Shown here piece by piece: positions 25,260-34,914 of a stretch of DNA of 64,000 bases. Made by a program: the position numbers and the translations under genes. Numbering within the stretch: the first letter of the stretch is position 1; the number at the start of each line of letters is the position of its first letter. Under the pieces are notes generated by a model that saw only the letters and a program-made list of their open reading frames with translations, searched no databases and had not been told where the DNA came from. Source of the DNA: Flavobacterium branchiarum (lineage in GTDB: Bacteria > Bacteroidota > Bacteroidia > Flavobacteriales > Flavobacteriaceae); the NCBI RefSeq assembly GCF_030409845.1, contig NZ_JAUFQQ010000005.1, forward strand, positions 992,001 through 1,056,000, written 5' to 3'.

Positions 25260-26411
25260 TTACACGGTGTTTTTACGTTGTGCTTTCCACCATCTTTCTG
25301 GCAATTCTTGATTACAAGCAACTAAATATTCATCGTAAGAACAAGATAACAACGTATTTCTCTTCAATTTATTGTTGCCATTTGAAATAAAAGGAATCTC
25401 TATCCACCATCGATCTGTTTTGTCACTTTTGTAAAAAACGAGATCTTCTTCTTCCAATGGAACGATATATTTCAGGTAGTTTTTTCGACTTCCGTATGGA
25501 TATTCATTTGAACGGTAATGATACCCTTCGATGAAATACCAAACTATTTGCGCCATTAACGGAGCTTCTTGACATGTGCTGTTTTGATTAAACAAACCAA
25601 AAGCAGACACTTTATCACTAATTCCAGCATACCTCGCTAACGAACAAATCTCTTTACCATCAAAACCATTAGGCTCAAAAGCAATAGTATTACCTGAATC
25701 GGCAGATTTCACTGAATTCAAATCAAAACTTACTAAATCGGCATCTCTAAAAACTGGCTCAGCGAGTGCAATTTTATTTGAAATCTCTCCTAGGCGGTAT
25801 GCATCAAAAAACAATTTTTCGATTAAATCTATTTCTTCTTGGGAATTGTAATAGGTCTGATACCCTATATTACAGAAATTAAACAAATTATTAGGCGCAT
25901 CTACTATAATCTTGGTCAAATAAGAAGCTGCAGAAGAATCTTCACTCTCTTTTCCAAAATCAAATTTATTATCGACCGCAACCAAATTAACCATTTGTTC
26001 TAAATCGTCATAAGCACGATATAAAGCATACGTTAAATCTTGAGAACCACCTACTACTATAGGCACTACTCTATTTTTTATTAAAGCTGCTGTTATTTTC
26101 TTTAAAAGATAATAAGTGTCTTCTATAGAATCCCCTTGCGCAATATCACCTAAATCAGCAATACCCATATCCCAATTTCCAGGAAACATGCCATATAGCT
26201 TTTTACGAAATGGATTTAGATTTACATCATCAATCGCAGTTGTATCGCCACGATTATCCAAAACTCCAATTATAGCGATATTAATTTTAGTTATATCAGG
26301 GAATTGCTCCTTAGTATGCAAAACTATTTTACTTCCCAATTCTTGAGAAGACAAAGTATCAACATAGTTTAGAATTTCTTCAGAAACTGGTTGTAGAAAA
26401 TCAAATTCCAT
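25260..26411 (-). CDS. arginase-fold protein with degenerate metal site
   Basis: 383 residues with the ureohydrolase (arginase/formimidoylglutamase) fold. The three metal-binding motifs sit in the right places but are altered. GGxH is GGSQD. DAHxD is DNKFD. The SxDxDxxDP motif is SFDLNSVKSAD. Most manganese ligands are therefore missing, so hydrolysis of a guanidino or formimino substrate seems unlikely. It lies three bases after topA and upstream of gldK on the same strand. A role linked to gliding or secretion is suggested only by position. Confidence 0.75.
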   Translation of the reverse strand: MEFDFLQPVSEEILNYVDTLSSQELGSKIVLHTKEQFPDITKINIAIIGVLDNRGDTTAIDDVNLNPFRKKLYGMFPGNWDMGIADLGDIAQGDSIEDTYYLLKKITAALIKNRVVPIVVGGSQDLTYALYRAYDDLEQMVNLVAVDNKFDFGKESEDSSAASYLTKIIVDAPNNLFNFCNIGYQTYYNSQEEIDLIEKLFFDAYRLGEISNKIALAEPVFRDADLVSFDLNSVKSADSGNTIAFEPNGFDGKEICSLARYAGISDKVSAFGLFNQNSTCQEAPLMAQIVWYFIEGYHYRSNEYPYGSRKNYLKYIVPLEEEDLVFYKSDKTDRWWIEIPFISNGNNKLKRNTLLSCSYDEYLVACNQELPERWWKAQRKNTV

Positions 26412-26414
26412 TTT

Positions 26415-28934
26415 TTATTTCTTTTTTGCTACTGTTTTTTTCGCTACAGCTTTTTTGGCTGCTGGCGCTTTTTTAGCGGCTGTCTTTTTTACTGGGGTTT
26501 TCTTAGCAATCATTTCTTGAACTTCAGCCAACGTCAATTTTGTAGCATCAACATCCTTACTTAGTTCAATTTTAATTTTACCTTTTGTGATAACTGAACG
26601 TCCCCATCGTGCTTTTTCAACCAAGATCCCTTCTTCTTCCCAATTATGAAGTACTTTATCTATATTTTTTTGGAGCTTATCTTCGATCAAGGCTTCTATA
26701 TCTGATTGTGACAAATTATCAAAATCATATTTCTTACTTACATTGATAAACAATCCGTTCCATTTAATAAACGGACCAAAACGTCCCACTCCTTTTTGCA
26801 CGCCCTCACCTTTATACACAGCGATAGGTGCATCGGCAATAGCTTTTTCATCTATCAATTCCTGAGCTCTAGTTATTGTCACATCTAAAGGATCTTCTCC
26901 TTTTGGTAACGAAATAAACACACTACCATGACGAACATAAGGCCCGTAACGTCCGTTACTCACTTCTACTTCTTCCCCTTTATACTCTCCTAAGTTTTTA
27001 GGCAATAAAAATAAATTTAAAGCTTCTTCTAACGTTATATTTCCAATATTTTGATCTGCCATTAAACTAGCAAACTTTTTATCTTCATCATCCGGCTCAC
27101 CAATTTGTGCCATTGGACCAAATTTTCCTAAACGAACTGAAACTGGTCTTCCTGAAACTGGATCTTTACCTAATATTCTCTCTCCACTTTCTCTCTCGGC
27201 ATTTGCCTCAACATCTTTTACATTTGGATGAAACTTATCATAAAACTCCTGCATCATTTGTGCCCAATCAATATTTCCTTCAGCAATTTCGTCAAAATCC
27301 TGTTCAACTTTTGCTGTAAAATTATAGTCTAATATTGACCCAAAGTTTTTGACCAAGAAATCTGTAACAATTGTTCCGATATCAGTTGGAACCAACTTTC
27401 CTTTATCCGAACCTGTATTTTCTTTAAGCAACTTCTCACCTACCTTATTAGCTTGTAATGTAAGTTGTGTATAATTACGTTCTTGCCCGTCTAGATTCCC
27501 TTTCTCAACATAATTTCTATTGATAATAGTAGAAATAGTTGGTGCATAAGTCGAAGGACGACCGATACCTAACTCTTCTAATTTCTTAACCAAAGATGCC
27601 TCTGTATAACGCGCTGGTGGTCTTGAATATCTTTCAGTTGCCGTGATATAATTGTTTATCAACTTCTCGTTCACTTTCATTGCTGGCAACATTCCTTCTT
27701 GCTCTTCTTCGTCATCATCATGACCTTCAAGATAAACTTTTAAGAATCCTTCAAAAAGCAATACTTCTCCTGATGCTGTAAATATCTCGCTGTGATTATT
27801 AGCTTCAATTTTTACATTGGTTCTTTCTAATTGTGCATCACTCATTTGTGATGCCAATGTTCTTTTCCAAATCAAATCATATAAACGCGCTTGGTCTCTA
27901 TCAATATTTACAGTATGACGTGACATATCCGTTGGACGAATCGCCTCGTGTGCTTCTTGCGCTCCTTTACTTTTATTCGTGAAGGTTCTCGGTTTTGAGA
28001 ATTCTTTACCGTATGATTTGATAATTTCAGCCTGAGCTGCATCCATTGCATCTTTAGAAAGATTAACACTATCGGTTCTCATATAAGTAATAAGTCCCGC
28101 TTCGTAAAGACGTTGTGCTAATTGCATTGTGATTCCAACTGGCAAATACAATTTTCTAGCAGCCTCTTGTTGCAAAGTAGAAGTTGTAAACGGTGCTGTT
28201 GGAGATTTTTTAGTAGGTTTCGTTTCTAAGTCTGAAACCTTATATGAAGAACCTATATTTTTATTTAAAAAATCTTCGGCTTCTTTCTTTGTATTAAAAT
28301 TTTTAGGCAATTTAGCCTTGAAGGTTTTTCCGCTTTCATTGGTAAACTCAGCAACAACAGAATAAGTTGCAACTGCTTTAAAATTCTGAATCTCACGTTC
28401 TCTTTCAACTATTAAACGTACAGAAACAGATTGCACACGTCCAGCAGACAAACCGCCTTTAATTTTTCTCCATAAAACAGGAGATAATTCATAACCAACC
28501 AATCTATCTAATACACGACGTGCTTGCTGTGCATTAACCAAGTTATAATCTATCTCTCTTGGATTCTCAATTGCTTTTAAGATAGCAGTTTTAGTAATTT
28601 CATGAAAAACAATTCGCTTGGTTTTTTTTCTATCCAACTTCAGCTCCTCAGCAAGATGCCATGAAATAGCCTCACCCTCGCGATCCTCATCACTCGCTAA
28701 CCAAACCATCTCAGCATTTTTAGATAACGTTTTTAGCTTACTTACCAAAGCTTTTTTATCAGGAGAAACTTCATATTTAGGTTTAAACCCATTCTCTACA
28801 TCTACACCGATTTCCTTTGAAGGCAAGTCGGCAATATGCCCATAACTTGACTCTACTTGAAAATCACTTCCCAAAAATTTCTCTATCGTTTTTGCCTTTG
28901 CAGGTGACTCAACTATCACTAAATTCTTTGCCAT
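26415..28934 (-). CDS. topA: DNA topoisomerase I
   Basis: 839 residues. The Toprim domain begins at the N-terminus (KNLVIVESPAKAKTIEKFLG; acidic motif VWLASDEDREGEAISWHL). The active-site Tyr is in AGLITYMRTDSVNLS. Instead of zinc fingers, the C-terminus has repeated TopoI C-terminal modules (GPYVRHG, GRFGPFIKWNG) and a Lys/Ala-rich tail of about 35 residues, as in other Bacteroidota. I start at the ATG giving MAKNLVIVE. A frame extension upstream has no family support. It relaxes negative supercoils by single-strand passage. Confidence 0.95.
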   Translation of the reverse strand: MAKNLVIVESPAKAKTIEKFLGSDFQVESSYGHIADLPSKEIGVDVENGFKPKYEVSPDKKALVSKLKTLSKNAEMVWLASDEDREGEAISWHLAEELKLDRKKTKRIVFHEITKTAILKAIENPREIDYNLVNAQQARRVLDRLVGYELSPVLWRKIKGGLSAGRVQSVSVRLIVEREREIQNFKAVATYSVVAEFTNESGKTFKAKLPKNFNTKKEAEDFLNKNIGSSYKVSDLETKPTKKSPTAPFTTSTLQQEAARKLYLPVGITMQLAQRLYEAGLITYMRTDSVNLSKDAMDAAQAEIIKSYGKEFSKPRTFTNKSKGAQEAHEAIRPTDMSRHTVNIDRDQARLYDLIWKRTLASQMSDAQLERTNVKIEANNHSEIFTASGEVLLFEGFLKVYLEGHDDDEEEQEGMLPAMKVNEKLINNYITATERYSRPPARYTEASLVKKLEELGIGRPSTYAPTISTIINRNYVEKGNLDGQERNYTQLTLQANKVGEKLLKENTGSDKGKLVPTDIGTIVTDFLVKNFGSILDYNFTAKVEQDFDEIAEGNIDWAQMMQEFYDKFHPNVKDVEANAERESGERILGKDPVSGRPVSVRLGKFGPMAQIGEPDDEDKKFASLMADQNIGNITLEEALNLFLLPKNLGEYKGEEVEVSNGRYGPYVRHGSVFISLPKGEDPLDVTITRAQELIDEKAIADAPIAVYKGEGVQKGVGRFGPFIKWNGLFINVSKKYDFDNLSQSDIEALIEDKLQKNIDKVLHNWEEEGILVEKARWGRSVITKGKIKIELSKDVDATKLTLAEVQEMIAKKTPVKKTAAKKAPAAKKAVAKKTVAKKK

Positions 28935-29129
28935 TACTCTATTTTTCTGGAACAAAAGTATCTATTTTTTTTAAATATTGCGCTTTACTAAATTTTAAAA
29001 ATACTTTATACCTTTAATCAGGGCACAAATATAAACATAAAACAATGTAATTTCCTACATTGGAAGCATTTAAATATACTCCTCACAATTATCCCATAAA
29101 ATAACAGACTTTATATATAACCCAAAAGA

Positions 29130-29903
29130 CTAAATCTTACCTGCGATAACTACATCTATTCCAATTTCTTCCAATTTCATTTTAGTCTCTGGATCAATAC
29201 CTTCATCAGTAATTAGCACATCAATTTTATTTAAATTACAAATTTTACCAAAACCTCTAATATTCATTTTCGTAGAATCTGCTAATACTATAACCTTTTC
29301 AGCTACTTCTATCATGGCTTGATTCAAATGTGCTTCTAATGCATTTGATGTACTCAGTCCGAATTCTAAATGAACCCCGTCTGTACCTATAAATAATTTA
29401 TTACATGAAAACTGACTCAAAGTAGCCTCCGCAATTGGACCAACAGCAGAGGTAGAACTATTTCGAACATCTCCACCTAATTGAATCGTATCTATATTAA
29501 CCTCTTTAGTAAGTTCCAAAGACACTTTTAATGAAGGAGTAAGAACCGTCAATTTTTGAAATCCAGTAATAATTCTTGATAAGTAGTGAATATTAGAACC
29601 CGAACCTAAGATAATATAATCGTGTTCGTTAATATATTTCAAAGCTTCTTTAGCTATTTGCTTTTTCTGATCTACCTGTAATGTTTCTTTATCGTTAACA
29701 TCTCTTTCAAAAGCATAAATTGGCTTTTTACTAGCTCCCCCATGTGTACGATGTAATAGTTTTTCGTTTTCTAAAAAGTTCAGATCCTTTCGTATAGTTA
29801 CGGTTGAAACATTAAGCGCCTCACATAAATCAACTACATTCACATATCCTTTTCGATCTAATTCTTTAAGTATATCCTCTTGTCTTCTGTTGATAATGGT
29901 CAT
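29130..29903 (-). CDS. glpR: DeoR-family glycerol regulon repressor (GlpR-like)
   Basis: 257 residues. N-terminal DeoR winged HTH: RRQEDILKELDRKGYVNVVD, then ALNVSTVTIRKDLNFLE with the classic recognition helix. C-terminal sugar-phosphate-sensing domain with IILGSGSNIHYLSRII, GGDVRNSSTSAVGPIA and KVIVLADSTKMN. It is transcribed divergently from glpD across 153 bases that hold repeated operator-like sequences. GlpR proteins repress glycerol genes until glycerol 3-phosphate binds. Confidence 0.85.
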   Translation of the reverse strand: MTIINRRQEDILKELDRKGYVNVVDLCEALNVSTVTIRKDLNFLENEKLLHRTHGGASKKPIYAFERDVNDKETLQVDQKKQIAKEALKYINEHDYIILGSGSNIHYLSRIITGFQKLTVLTPSLKVSLELTKEVNIDTIQLGGDVRNSSTSAVGPIAEATLSQFSCNKLFIGTDGVHLEFGLSTSNALEAHLNQAMIEVAEKVIVLADSTKMNIRGFGKICNLNKIDVLITDEGIDPETKMKLEEIGIDVVIAGKI

Positions 29904-29966
29904 AATGTTACTTTAATGTTAAGGTTATTGATGTCGAAAGATACAAAAATAAAATAAAAAAATAAA

Positions 29967-30016
29967 TTTCACTTAACTTTATTTAGTTTCGTTTAATTTC
30001 ATTAGCTTTGTTATTC
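29967..30016 (+). promoter_or_regulatory. glpD promoter with 20-bp direct-repeat operator
   Basis: Two strong repeat units start at 29967 (TTTCACTTAACTTTATTTAG) and 29987 (TTTCGTTTAATTTCATTAGC). A weaker third unit starts at 30007 (TTTGTTATTCG). The -7 element TAGCTTTG (30003-30010, TAnnTTTG) lies inside the array. A repressor on these in-phase repeats (about two helical turns) would cover the promoter. The likely protein is the divergent GlpR. Confidence 0.55.
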
Positions 30017-30056
30017 GAAAGCTTTTAAAGGAATACGAAACAAATAAAACCAAACA

Positions 30057-31646
30057 ATGAAACGAATAGAACAATTAGCAAAACTAAAACAAACCTCCGA
30101 ATGGGATGTAATCATAATTGGTGGAGGCGCTAGCGGACTAGGAACAGCCCTTGATGCTGCAAGCAGAGGATACAAAACTGTTTTGATTGAAGCGGTAGAT
30201 TTTGCCAAAGGAACCTCTAGTAGAAGTACTAAGCTGGTTCACGGAGGCGTTCGTTACCTAGAACAAGGTGATATTTCGCTAGTTACGGAAGCCTTAAAAG
30301 AAAGAGGTTTAATGGCACAAAATGCAGGACACTTAGTCAAAAATCAATCTTTTGTAATTCCAAATTACAACTGGTGGGGAGGTTACTTTTACACGATAGG
30401 TCTAACTATTTACGACTTGCTAGCAGGAAGACTTAGTTTGGGTCGATCTAAATATATTTCAAAGAAAAAAACTATTGAATTGCTTCCTACTGTAGAACCA
30501 AAAGGTCTAGTAAGTGGTGTTGTTTACCAAGACGGTCAATTTGATGACTCCCGTTTAGCTATAAACATTGCACAAACTGCTGTAGAAAATGGCGCTTGTC
30601 TTTTAAACTATGCTAAAGTTGTTGGTTTATTAAAAAATGACAAGAACCAAGTTATAGGTGTTGAAATAATAGATCACGAAACTGGGGAAAAACACGAAAT
30701 TAAAGGTAAAGCAGTCATAAATGCAACTGGTGTTTTCACTAATGCAATAATGAAACTAAACGATACGGTATATAAAAAATACATTGTTCCAAGCCAAGGA
30801 ATTCACCTTGTATTCGACAAGTCTTTCTTACCTGGCGACCAAGCCTTAATGATTCCTAAAACGAGTGATGGAAGAGTCTTATTTGCAGTGCCCTGGCATA
30901 ATAAAGTAGTAGTTGGAACAACAGATACTTTAATTAAAAAACATAGCTTAGAACCAATTGCGTTAGAGTCAGAAATCGAGTTTGTACTAGAAACAGCACA
31001 ACGCTTCTTAGTAAAAAAACCTACTCGTGCTGATGTTTTATCTGTTTTTGCAGGATTAAGACCTTTGGCCGCACCAGAAAAAGAAGGAAAAAGTACTAAA
31101 GAAGTTTCTAGAAGTCATAAAATCATAGTTTCTGAAACTGGATTAATAACAATTACTGGAGGAAAATGGACTACCTACAGAAAAATTGCCGAAGATATTA
31201 TAGACAAAGCAATTACAGTACATAACTTACCAAAATTAAAATGCAAAACGGAACACATTGCAATTCATGGAAATAAGCAAACCGATACAAAAGCTAGAGA
31301 AAATCACTTATACATATATGGAACTGATATTCCTAAAATATTAGAATTACAAGAAAAAGAGCCTGAATTAAAAGAAAAATTACATCCCGATTACGAATAT
31401 ACGATGGCGGAAGTAGCTTGGGCAATTCGATATGAAATGGCAAGAACCATTGATGATGTACTAGCAAGAAGGGTTCGTTTATTATTCTTAGATGCACGTG
31501 CAGCAATTGCTTCTTGCGAAAAAGTAGCTCATTTATTAGCTAAAGAACTAGGCCACGACGAGACATGGGCACAAAGACAAATATCAGAATTTAAACATCT
31601 TGCAAACGGATTTATTTTATCTGATTTTCAAGAAAAACACCATTAA
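30057..31646 (+). CDS. glpD: glycerol-3-phosphate dehydrogenase, FAD-dependent
   Basis: 529 residues. The FAD-binding motif is near the N-terminus (DVIIIGGGASGLGTALDAAS) and is followed by the family signature GTSSRSTKLVHGGVRYLEQG. A C-terminal DAO_C domain (about 400-520) contains MAEVAWAIRYEMARTIDDVL. It oxidises glycerol 3-phosphate to dihydroxyacetone phosphate and passes electrons to quinone at the inner membrane. First gene of the glpD-glpK-glpF-OMP unit, with operator repeats directly upstream. Confidence 0.95.
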   Translation: MKRIEQLAKLKQTSEWDVIIIGGGASGLGTALDAASRGYKTVLIEAVDFAKGTSSRSTKLVHGGVRYLEQGDISLVTEALKERGLMAQNAGHLVKNQSFVIPNYNWWGGYFYTIGLTIYDLLAGRLSLGRSKYISKKKTIELLPTVEPKGLVSGVVYQDGQFDDSRLAINIAQTAVENGACLLNYAKVVGLLKNDKNQVIGVEIIDHETGEKHEIKGKAVINATGVFTNAIMKLNDTVYKKYIVPSQGIHLVFDKSFLPGDQALMIPKTSDGRVLFAVPWHNKVVVGTTDTLIKKHSLEPIALESEIEFVLETAQRFLVKKPTRADVLSVFAGLRPLAAPEKEGKSTKEVSRSHKIIVSETGLITITGGKWTTYRKIAEDIIDKAITVHNLPKLKCKTEHIAIHGNKQTDTKARENHLYIYGTDIPKILELQEKEPELKEKLHPDYEYTMAEVAWAIRYEMARTIDDVLARRVRLLFLDARAAIASCEKVAHLLAKELGHDETWAQRQISEFKHLANGFILSDFQEKHH

Positions 31647-31674
31647 AAAAAAATACTTTTAAAAATATACCATC

Positions 31675-33171
31675 ATGGAAAATAAATTTATCCTAACATT
31701 AGATCAAGGTACTACCTCCTCTAGAGCCATCATATTCAACCATGATGGCAAAATAGTAAGCATCTCTCAAAAACCTTATGAACAAATCTTTCCGAAACCA
31801 GGATGGGTTGAACACGATCCTAATGAAATCTGGTATTCACAGATTAGCGTTGCTGCCGAAGTTATTGCAAAAATGGGGATTTCAGGAAAAGAAATAGCTG
31901 CAATCGGAATTACCAACCAACGTGAGACAACAATAGTTTGGGATAGAGAAACTAGCGAACCACTATACAACGCTATCGTTTGGCAAGATCGTCGAACAGC
32001 AAAATATTGTGATGAGCTAAAAGCGCAAGGACTTACAGAAATGATCCAAGAAAAAACGGGATTAAAACTAGACGCTTATTTTTCTGGAACAAAGTTAAAA
32101 TGGATTTTAGATAATGTTGAAGGAGCACGTGAAAAAGCAGAACAAGGAAAATTATGCTTTGGTACCGTAGACACGTGGCTTATATGGAAACTAACAAGAG
32201 GCAAGATGTTCATGACAGATGTTTCTAATGCAAGTAGAACGTTACTAATGAACATTCACACATTAGAATGGGATGATGAGTTGTTGGAATTATTTAATAT
32301 TCCAAGAGCAATGTTACCAGAAATAAAACAAAGTAGTGAAATCTATGGTGAAACTTGTACCACATTATTTTCTACTAAAATTCCAATCGCAGGTGTCGCT
32401 GGTGACCAACAAGCTGCCCTTTTTGGACAACTATGCACAGAACCAGGAATGGTAAAAAACACTTATGGTACTGGTTGTTTTATGCTAATGAATACAGGCG
32501 ACAAACCTGTTTATTCTAAAAACAATCTACTTACAACAGTTGCTTGGAAAATAAATGGTAAAACTACTTATGCCCTAGAAGGAAGTGTGTTTGTGGGAGG
32601 AGCCGCTGTACAATGGCTTAGAGATGGTGCTAAGATGATCAATTCATCTGATGAAATCGAAACTTTAGCAGCAAGCGTACCTGATAATGGTGGTGTATAT
32701 TTTGTTCCTGCTTTAACAGGATTGGGCGCTCCACATTGGGATCAATACGCTAGAGGAGCAATTTTCGGTATTACCAGAGGAACAACAAATGCGCATATAG
32801 CGCGCGCTACCATTGAAGGAATCGCATATCAAGTATTCGATTTAGCAAAATCAATGGAAGCTGACTTTGGAAACGAAGGAAAAGAATTAAGAGTAGATGG
32901 TGGAGCTGTTGTCAATAATTTAATGTTGCAATTTCAATCAGATTTATTTGGATTCAAGGTAATTAGACCTAAAACTTTAGAAACAACAGCATTAGGAGCA
33001 GCCTATTTAGCAGGATTAGCAGTAGGATACTGGAAAAGCATAGACGAACTTCAAGAACAATGGTCAATCGACCGTGAATTCTCTCCAGAAATGCCAAAGC
33101 CTGAAGTGGATAAATTGGTACACAACTGGAACAAAGCTGTAGGCCGTACTACAAACTGGATTGAAGACTAG
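31675..33171 (+). CDS. glpK: glycerol kinase
   Basis: 498 residues of the FGGY kinase family at the usual GlpK length. It starts [20 protein letters not shown], with the substrate-binding [18 protein letters not shown] and the ATP-side [13 protein letters not shown]. The C-terminal FGGY signature region includes [19 protein letters not shown]. It phosphorylates glycerol to sn-glycerol 3-phosphate, which traps it in the cell and supplies GlpD. It lies 28 bases after glpD and 27 before glpF. Confidence 0.97.
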   Translation: MENKFILTLDQGTTSSRAIIFNHDGKIVSISQKPYEQIFPKPGWVEHDPNEIWYSQISVAAEVIAKMGISGKEIAAIGITNQRETTIVWDRETSEPLYNAIVWQDRRTAKYCDELKAQGLTEMIQEKTGLKLDAYFSGTKLKWILDNVEGAREKAEQGKLCFGTVDTWLIWKLTRGKMFMTDVSNASRTLLMNIHTLEWDDELLELFNIPRAMLPEIKQSSEIYGETCTTLFSTKIPIAGVAGDQQAALFGQLCTEPGMVKNTYGTGCFMLMNTGDKPVYSKNNLLTTVAWKINGKTTYALEGSVFVGGAAVQWLRDGAKMINSSDEIETLAASVPDNGGVYFVPALTGLGAPHWDQYARGAIFGITRGTTNAHIARATIEGIAYQVFDLAKSMEADFGNEGKELRVDGGAVVNNLMLQFQSDLFGFKVIRPKTLETTALGAAYLAGLAVGYWKSIDELQEQWSIDREFSPEMPKPEVDKLVHNWNKAVGRTTNWIED

Positions 33172-33198
33172 AAGACAAATCATTTAAAATACAAGAAG

Positions 33199-33927
33199 AT
33201 GTCACCATTTATCGCAGAAATTATAGGCACAATGCTCGTTATCTTATTAGGTAACGGAGTTGTTGCAAACGTAGTTCTTAAAGGAACAAAAGGAAACAAC
33301 TCTGGGTGGATAGTAATTACTACTGGATGGGCATTTGCTGTCTTTGTAGGCGTAACCGTCTCAGGACCAATTAGTGGTGCGCACCTAAACCCTGCTGTAA
33401 CACTAGGACTAGCCCTCATAGGAAAATTTGCATGGAGCCAAGTTGCTTCATATATTATTGCCCAATTAATAGGCGCTATGCTAGGTGCATTTTTAGTTTG
33501 GTTATTCCACAAAGATCACTTTTCTATTACTGAAGATGAAGGCTCGAAGCTAGCCTGTTTTAGCACTATACCAGCAATTAGAAACAATGTCTCAAATTTG
33601 ATTAGCGAAATAATTGGAGCTTTCGTTCTTATTTTTGTAATCTTCTACATTGCAGGTCCAGAACTTAGCTTTAACTCAGCTACTGACGTAAAAATAGGAC
33701 TAGGCTCTATTGGCGCTTTGCCTGTTGCCATTTTAGTATGGGCAATCGGACTCTCTTTAGGTGGCACTACAGGCTATGCTATTAATCCCGCGAGAGATCT
33801 AGGTCCTCGTATCACACATGCTCTACTTTTTAAAGGAAGTAGCAACTGGGACTATGCATGGATTCCAATTGCAGGACCAATCATAGGATCAGCGTTGGCT
33901 GCCCTCTTATACATGAACCTACTTTAA
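33199..33927 (+). CDS. glpF: glycerol uptake facilitator (aquaglyceroporin)
   Basis: 242 residues with six membrane helices and both NPA half-helices: GAHLNPAVTLGLAL and GYAINPARDLGPRI. The Asp after the second NPAR is the mark of glycerol-type rather than water-type channels. It passes glycerol through the inner membrane for GlpK. Third gene of the operon, with the outer membrane protein gene starting 23 bases after its stop. Confidence 0.95.
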   Translation: MSPFIAEIIGTMLVILLGNGVVANVVLKGTKGNNSGWIVITTGWAFAVFVGVTVSGPISGAHLNPAVTLGLALIGKFAWSQVASYIIAQLIGAMLGAFLVWLFHKDHFSITEDEGSKLACFSTIPAIRNNVSNLISEIIGAFVLIFVIFYIAGPELSFNSATDVKIGLGSIGALPVAILVWAIGLSLGGTTGYAINPARDLGPRITHALLFKGSSNWDYAWIPIAGPIIGSALAALLYMNLL

Positions 33928-33950
33928 TATGCTTTTATAAAATAGAAATC

Positions 33951-34742
33951 ATGAAAAAAACACTATTTTTCTCTATAATCTCAATTATAGGGCTAGCTGG
34001 ATACGCTCAAGAAAAAACGGCTTTAGACAGTAGTTCCGTTACAACAGAGACTACAAAACCTTCCCGTTTAGACTTTAATGTTAACCTTAAAACAAGTCAC
34101 TTATGGAGAGGCCTTGTTATTAATGACGGTATGACTGCTACTGGAAATATTCATTACACATTTGATAAACAAAGAAACTTTACTGTTGGAATATGGGGAG
34201 GCGCAGGATTTGATGGAAAATACCGCGAGATAAATTATTATATCCAATATCAAAAAAATAATTTTTCAATTGGATTATGGGATCTATTTAACACTACTGG
34301 AATCGAAAACCCTGAAGTATTTAATTACAACAAACTCACATCTACACACCTTATAGATTTAAGGACTTCGTATCGTTTTCCAGAATCATTCCCATTACGA
34401 GTAGAAGTTGATATAATACTTTACAGTGGCTTAAAGGATAGGCAACTTGATAGCAATGACAGCTACAAAAGTAAATATTCAACATATACAGAATTCAGTT
34501 ACCCTGCTATTAGAAACCAAAAAGTAAATTTGGACGTTTTTTTAGGAGCCGGCTATGCTCTTAATGGAGATACTTTTCTATATTCAAATAAAGCAGAAAG
34601 CAGTTTCGGTATTGTAAATACAGGAATAAAAGCGACCAAAGATATTTCAGTTTTTAATTATAAATTACCTGTTTCAGCCACAGCAATGTGGAATCCTGAA
34701 AACAAAATTGCCAGATTGCAACTAGAAGTCAATCTGTTCTAA
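33951..34742 (+). CDS. outer membrane beta-barrel protein of the glp operon
   Basis: 263 residues from the ATG at 33951, which gives a clean signal peptide (MKKTLFFSIISIIGLAGYAQ). The mature part is rich in alternating aromatic strands (FNVNLKTSHLWRGLVINDGM; FTVGIWGGAGFDGKYREINY) and ends in Phe (LQLEVNLF), as outer membrane barrels do. I do not recognise a named family. Its place as fourth gene after glpF suggests it helps glycerol or a glycerol-containing compound cross the outer membrane, which is inference from synteny. Confidence 0.7.
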   Translation: MKKTLFFSIISIIGLAGYAQEKTALDSSSVTTETTKPSRLDFNVNLKTSHLWRGLVINDGMTATGNIHYTFDKQRNFTVGIWGGAGFDGKYREINYYIQYQKNNFSIGLWDLFNTTGIENPEVFNYNKLTSTHLIDLRTSYRFPESFPLRVEVDIILYSGLKDRQLDSNDSYKSKYSTYTEFSYPAIRNQKVNLDVFLGAGYALNGDTFLYSNKAESSFGIVNTGIKATKDISVFNYKLPVSATAMWNPENKIARLQLEVNLF

Positions 34743-34769
34743 ACTTATTTGGTTTTTAATTTGTTTGCT

Positions 34770-34800
34770 AAAACTCTCTTTATTTCAAAGGGAGTTTTTT
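34770..34800 (+). terminator. terminator of the glp operon
   Basis: The stem AAAACTCTCTTT/AAAGGGAGTTTT (one G-T pair) has a five-base loop and is followed by TTTTTT. Confidence 0.85.
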
Positions 34801-34848
34801 CATGTTAAGCAGAAATATAAAAACAATGTTAAATCTTCATATGACATC

Positions 34849-34880
34849 TTGTCATAATCATTCAAATAATCGTACATTTG
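34849..34880 (+). promoter_or_regulatory. promoter of miaB
   Basis: TTG at 34849-34851, 21 bases, then TACATTTG at 34873-34880 (TAnnTTTG). The miaB ATG is 35 bases downstream. Confidence 0.65.
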
Positions 34881-34914
34881 TTATCTTATTAAAACACACT
34901 TTTGAAAGTGACTT

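Noticed and set aside
28935-28955. Seven-codon extension of topA
   Set aside because: The family starts at MAKNLVIVE; the extra codons have no support.
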